From assembly GCA_023091735.1 (NCBI GenBank), contig JALKBU010001489.1, positions 1-10,416 on the forward strand: a stretch of 10,416 nucleotides of DNA, read 5' to 3'. The translations under genes were made by a program, and so were the position numbers. Shown piece by piece: positions 7,433 through 10,416 of this stretch. Positions within the stretch are counted from its first letter, which is position 1. Each line of letters starts with the position of its first letter. Source of the DNA: Trichomonas tenax (Eukaryota > Parabasalia > Trichomonadida > Trichomonadidae). The notes under the pieces were generated by a model. That model had not been told where the DNA came from, searched no databases, and saw nothing but the letters and a program-made list of their open reading frames with translations.

Positions 7433-7792
7433 TTAATACGATATTTGGATAATGTTAAAGTATACCTTATCATTTGTTGTGAAAAATATGTTTCGAATCG
7501 TAACATGATATGCAAAAGAATACCACTGTGTAGTATAGCATGTATTTATAACATATAGCTGATTTTGTCGAAACTTAATAAACAATTGAATTATGCTGAT
7601 TGTATGAGACATTTCTGGTGTCATAATATGTTTACAACCTATAGTGCTGACAATACCTTTTCGAAGATTTGATAATCTTGTTTCTCCACAATGAAACTTT
7701 TGTTTAAGTATCGCATTTGGTATGTTTTGACGAATAAACTTTTTTAGAGTCCTGTCTGATGTATTTTGTTTACCTCTTCGACGGGCGTCCAT
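7433..7792 (-). CDS. Unidentified 119-aa reading frame, basic N-terminus
   Basis: This is an ATG-to-stop frame of 119 codons, long for such stop-rich DNA. The first 60 residues are basic and could form helices (MDARRRGKQNTSDRTLKKFI, then NAILKQKFHCGETRLSNLRK), with the spacing of a helix-turn-helix. The second half is rich in Ile, Phe, Tyr and Asn and looks less protein-like. No Initiator precedes the ATG closely. It may be the N-terminal remnant of a transposase or other DNA-binding protein, a lineage-specific gene, or chance. I do not recognise the family. Confidence 0.38.
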   Translation of the reverse strand: MDARRRGKQNTSDRTLKKFIRQNIPNAILKQKFHCGETRLSNLRKGIVSTIGCKHIMTPEMSHTISIIQLFIKFRQNQLYVINTCYTTQWYSFAYHVTIRNIFFTTNDKVYFNIIQISY

Positions 7793-7885
7793 TTACTTCC
7801 ATAAAAAACTGACACTCCCATATTTTGAATTTTAGTTTACATCTTTGTACGTTTTTTAGATTTTTCTGAATGTTAAGATGAGATT

Positions 7886-7956
7886 ATGAGGCTTTAAAGC
7901 ATCAGATATTATTGCAGTGATAGAGCTTAAGTTAACAGCAAAGTTCAATGCCTCAT
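7886..7956. repeat. Small inverted repeat in spacer
   Basis: ATGAGGC (7886-7892) and GCCTCAT (7950-7956) are perfect complements around a 57-nt interior. The interior also contains the palindrome GCTTTAAAGC (7891-7900), which overlaps the left arm. No gene is visible in 7793-8122. Confidence 0.25.
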
Positions 7957-8122
7957 GACAAAAAATACAAAAATAATCACATTTTAAAACGTAAGGAAGT
8001 AATTTTTACAGAATGAACGAACAACAAATAGATACATGAGTACTTGGTTTGGTAATTTACCGTAGAATTTTTGTCTATACGTGAAAGATATTTTTTGAAA
8101 TAATATTATGTGTTGATTATAT

Positions 8123-8308
8123 ATGAAATTACTTGTGTGTGCGCATTGGGATGCAGAAGCTAAGTATTTGCTGACTTTGCTAACGAAGAGTCGAATCGAT
8201 TTGAAAAAAATCGAATTTTTGTGCGTAAAATGTTCATATTTCTTTTTTGCTTTGCCCATTTTGATGATTTTGATCACTAAAAATCAAAAATATCAAAAAT
8301 GTCGTTAA
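8123..8308 (+). pseudogene. Possible gene fragment, 61 codons
   Basis: The first 37 codons (MKLLVCAHWDAEAKYLLTLL, then KSRIDLKKIEFLCVKC) look protein-like. The rest turns into Phe/Ile/Lys-rich sequence typical of AT-rich noncoding DNA. No Initiator is near. The opposite strand is also open for 97 codons here but has a low-complexity composition. Most likely this is a fragment or chance; no family was recognised. Confidence 0.15.
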
Positions 8309-8450
8309 CTTCTTAATTTTGAATTTTATAGCATTGATATGATAACATGTGTATGTATTGTGCACAGGGATTACACTCTTGTCGACAGCTTCGTATTTAT
8401 TGGGGGGGAAAAAAATTATGATTGGATATTTCTTGAAATTTCATGAATGG

Positions 8451-8572
8451 GTAATGCAGCATTACTGGGGTATCCATGTGATTGATGTAACTTCGTTATC
8501 ACACATCATTGTCATATAATACGGTCTCTTTCCATCACACAAATGAATCGTAGGGGGGGCAACCTAACCCCC
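8451..8572. repeat. Palindrome and G-run/C-run hairpin
   Basis: GTAATGCAGCATTAC (8451-8465) is a perfect 7+1+7 palindrome. About 90 bp on, seven G's (8553-8559) can pair with five C's (8568-8572) across a short loop. Another seven-G run is at 8402-8408. The surrounding DNA (8309-8718) has no gene that I can see. Confidence 0.35.
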
Positions 8573-8718
8573 AAATAATTGTTTCTAATGAATTTCGTAG
8601 TTTTCTAGTAACATTAAGCTTATACATAGATTATTTAGCCTATGGACTATATAAATATCTGTTTAAAATATGAATTAACATTTAATCAGTAGACCGAACT
8701 ACTGTGCTTCCTTAATGT

Positions 8719-9020
8719 GTGGCCACTGACGAGTAGTTCGAATTTGGAGCGTTTGCAACAGGCTGCTACTGGTAAATCTCGAAATTCGTGGATTCGTGGC
8801 AGTTGCTGCGGTGTAGCGCGCTTTGGAGCTACAGCAGTGTATGGCTGCTGCTGAGTGGCTCGAAATTCGTAGTGTCTGGTAATTGCAGATTTGATCAAAT
8901 TCGGGGCTTTCTCCAATGGCTGGAGCGCCTAGTTAGCAGGGTCTTGTAGCAATGGGTGGGTGCAGTTGATTTGCTCGAAATTGAGACTTTGCAAGAGAGT
9001 GGCTGCAACTGAGCAAATAG
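8719..9020. repeat. Degenerate GC-rich tandem repeat, about 80-bp unit
   Basis: Diverged copies start near 8719, 8796 and 8879, with a partial copy at 8999. Each full unit appears to consist of two related halves of about 40 bp. Shared words include GTGGCxxxTGC at half-unit starts, TTTGGAGC (8744-8751 and 8822-8829), GGCTGCTRCTGRGT (8761 and 8843), CGAAATTCGTRG (8780 and 8861, exactly 81 bp apart) and CTCGAAATT (again at 8974). The block is far richer in G+C than the window. A 76-codon minus-strand frame (8916-8686) reads through it with repeating HEFR/YEFR motifs 27 residues apart, but this follows from the 81-bp spacing and is not evidence for a gene. Confidence 0.55.
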
Positions 9021-9023
9021 GGA

Positions 9024-9092
9024 TTTGTCATGTAGACACTTTACATTGGCAGCAAAATGTAAAGCGATCTTTTTGTCACTCTACATGACAAA
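9024..9092. repeat. Nested inverted repeat
   Basis: The outer arms TTTGTCATGTAGA (9024-9036) and TCTACATGACAAA (9080-9092) are 13-bp perfect complements. Inside them CTTTACATT (9039-9047) and AATGTAAAG (9056-9064) are 9-bp perfect complements. Two bases separate the arms on the left and 15 on the right, so a folded strand would form a long hairpin with an asymmetric internal loop. It directly abuts the tandem repeat. It could be a collapsed tiny transposon, a small-RNA precursor or a recombination scar. Confidence 0.6.
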
Positions 9093-9137
9093 ACGGAGAA
9101 CAAACTGAAGCATGCTTACATTGACGAAGGCAGCCCT

Positions 9138-9232
9138 GGGAGAGTGGGGAATGGGACGCGCGCTCTATAGGATGTGGTAGCGGTGCCTTGATCAATGGCC
9201 AAGAGGGGGAGAGGAAGCGGGACGAGGCAGGG
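9138..9232 (+). repeat. G-rich, purine-biased tract
   Basis: Several G runs of three to five occur on one strand (9138-9140, 9146-9149, 9153-9155, 9205-9209, 9219-9221, 9230-9232), with ACGCGCGCTC between them. No open frame of note crosses it. The first three runs are closely spaced but lack a nearby fourth, so a classical G-quadruplex is incomplete. A 12-bp palindrome TTTGGCGCCAAA follows at 9269-9280. The rest of 9281-9600 is AT-rich with no gene. Confidence 0.35.
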
Positions 9233-9602
9233 ACATGACTTCAATTAGTTCTGGCAAAACCGCCTAATTTTGGCGCCAAACACAATAATTAATAAATAGA
9301 TACTCCTATGCAATTTAATCTTAAGATTACTCACAACAACGTATTCTCAATCAAATTTTCAGTTTTAAAAGACAATGCATATGCGTGATTATAACAATAA
9401 GTGTAAATATCTCTTTATAAAATAGATATCATGTTTATCTCAATAAATGAACAATATTTTTTCAAGGTTTTTGAAAAACATGCAGAAAAGTAGGGATATT
9501 TATATTGTAATCTATAATAAGTTATATACAATAGTTTTTCACTTTTGTTTTTTTAAAATATCAATAATTCATCCAGAATTTGAAAATTAAGGCTCCACTT
9601 TT

Positions 9603-10260
9603 TTCTCGTTGACCTTTTTGAGTTTTGCGATTTTAAACGAATAAACCCCCTTCCTCGACGAATCTGATGAAACATTTACGTGCTTTTTGTGGGTGCTGAT
9701 TCTAGTGGTGCAATCTGTTTAATGATCTTTGCAAGGTATTACTTAATCATGATATGATTACAAACAGAAACCCATTACAAATCATTAGTGGGCTTCTGTT
9801 ATGAATCTCTTTGATGATTATAACAAATAAATCTCACTATTATAGCGTTCGCTCGCTTATTTTTGCTAGAATTCCCCTAGAAAAATCAAAAAATAGAAAA
9901 GAAAAAATACGCTACGCGCAGGAGTCAAACGGCATTCCTTTGCTCATGCATCAAAAATACATAAAGTTATTCTACTTCAAGTTCACATAAAATTTGCTCA
10001 TTGGTAACATTACATATCAAATTTCCGACTTTACATGACAAATATCAGATAATAAGTATCGAAAATTGTGACTTTCGTTATTTTACGTGTCACAATTCGC
10101 TGAAATCTCATGAAGGCATCGAGATCCTCAAGTTAAATAGACAAGCAAATGCTATAAACATACTCAGCACCCATGAAAAGCACGTAAATGTCTTCTCAGT
10201 TTGGCTTGATAGGGAGTTTACTCGTTAAAAACCGCAAAACTCAAAAAAGTCAACGGGAGA
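9603..10260. mobile_element. Non-autonomous DNA transposon-like element with long TIRs
   Basis: The two ends are imperfect inverted copies of each other, each about 97 bp (9603-9699 and 10164-10260), roughly 75-80% identical by eye. The best-conserved block is CGCAAAACTCAAAAARGTCAACG, broken only by the one variable base R. A second block, AAAAGCACGTAAATGT next to CAGCACCCA, lies at the inner ends. The 460-bp interior has no credible transposase frame but holds smaller hairpins: 9763-9774 with 9789-9800, and 9 bp perfect at 10064-10072 with 10089-10097. Long terminal repeats around a short interior suit a MULE-type or other cut-and-paste derivative, both known in Trichomonas. I could not find a target-site duplication, so the exact ends and superfamily are open. 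The flank 10261-10416 is AT-rich with nothing else seen. Confidence 0.65.
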
Positions 10261-10416
10261 ATTCAACCAAATCTCGGCAACAAAATCGATAATTGCATTA
10301 TTAAATCGTATAAAATGCTATAATCTATATATTGTTGACATTTGGAATTAATTTTATCCTAAAATAGTATAGATATTTATTGATTATTTTTAAGTTATCA
10401 ATAAGATGTATGTTTA

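Noticed and set aside
7984..8277. 97-aa minus-strand frame
   Set aside because: The composition is Lys/Phe/Ser/Ile-rich low complexity, with no Initiator; it looks like chance in AT-rich DNA.
8686..8916. 76-aa minus-strand frame with repeating HEFR-type motifs
   Set aside because: The peptide repeats come from the 81-bp DNA repeat spacing; the DNA repeat explains the pattern without a gene.
10001..10228. 75-aa plus-strand frame
   Set aside because: It needs a TTG start, runs into the right terminal repeat of the 660-bp element and has no promoter signal.

Overview
The window reads as AT-rich protist nuclear DNA, most likely from a parabasalid close to Trichomonas vaginalis. The reasons are as follows. 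Four intronless eukaryotic genes sit in short, AT-rich spacers. Perfect matches to the trichomonad Initiator (TCAYWW, where the A is +1) lie just before the starts of histone H4 (10-nt leader) and enolase (13-nt leader). TAAA signals overlap the stop codons of both genes. The enolase is a eukaryotic type with an N-terminal extension. I cannot name the species from sequence alone.

Layout. Positions 1-889 hold two tiny doubtful or broken reading frames, a decayed basic-peptide relic and two identical E2F-like sites. Histone H4 follows on + (890-1195). Next is a 134-aa Chibby-family protein on + (1437-1841), a basal body/transition-zone coiled-coil protein. A 540-bp spacer with two hairpins separates it from a convergent enolase on - (2382-3800). 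Upstream of enolase is AT-rich promoter DNA with a palindrome and an inverted repeat. Positions 4445-6074 carry a heavily decayed coiled-coil gene on -, visible only as collinear open stretches in shifting frames. A clear B9-domain protein, B9D1, lies on + at 6576-7121.

The last third (7122-10416) has no confident gene. It holds one unidentified 119-aa reading frame with a basic N-terminus (7433-7792), a GC-rich degenerate tandem repeat (8719-9020), a nested inverted repeat (9024-9092), a G-rich tract (9138-9232), and a roughly 660-bp element with imperfect terminal inverted repeats of about 97 bp (9603-10260). The element looks like a non-autonomous DNA transposon.

Functional themes. H4 and enolase are highly expressed housekeeping genes with a restricted codon set (AAG, CGT and CTC type). 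Chibby and B9D1 use A-ended codons freely, as expected of weakly expressed genes. Both belong to the machinery at the base of the flagellum (Chibby with FAM92; B9D1 in the MKS module), which fits a flagellated parasite. They are about 4.7 kb apart and not co-transcribed. No CRISPR array, rRNA, tRNA or operon structure was seen.
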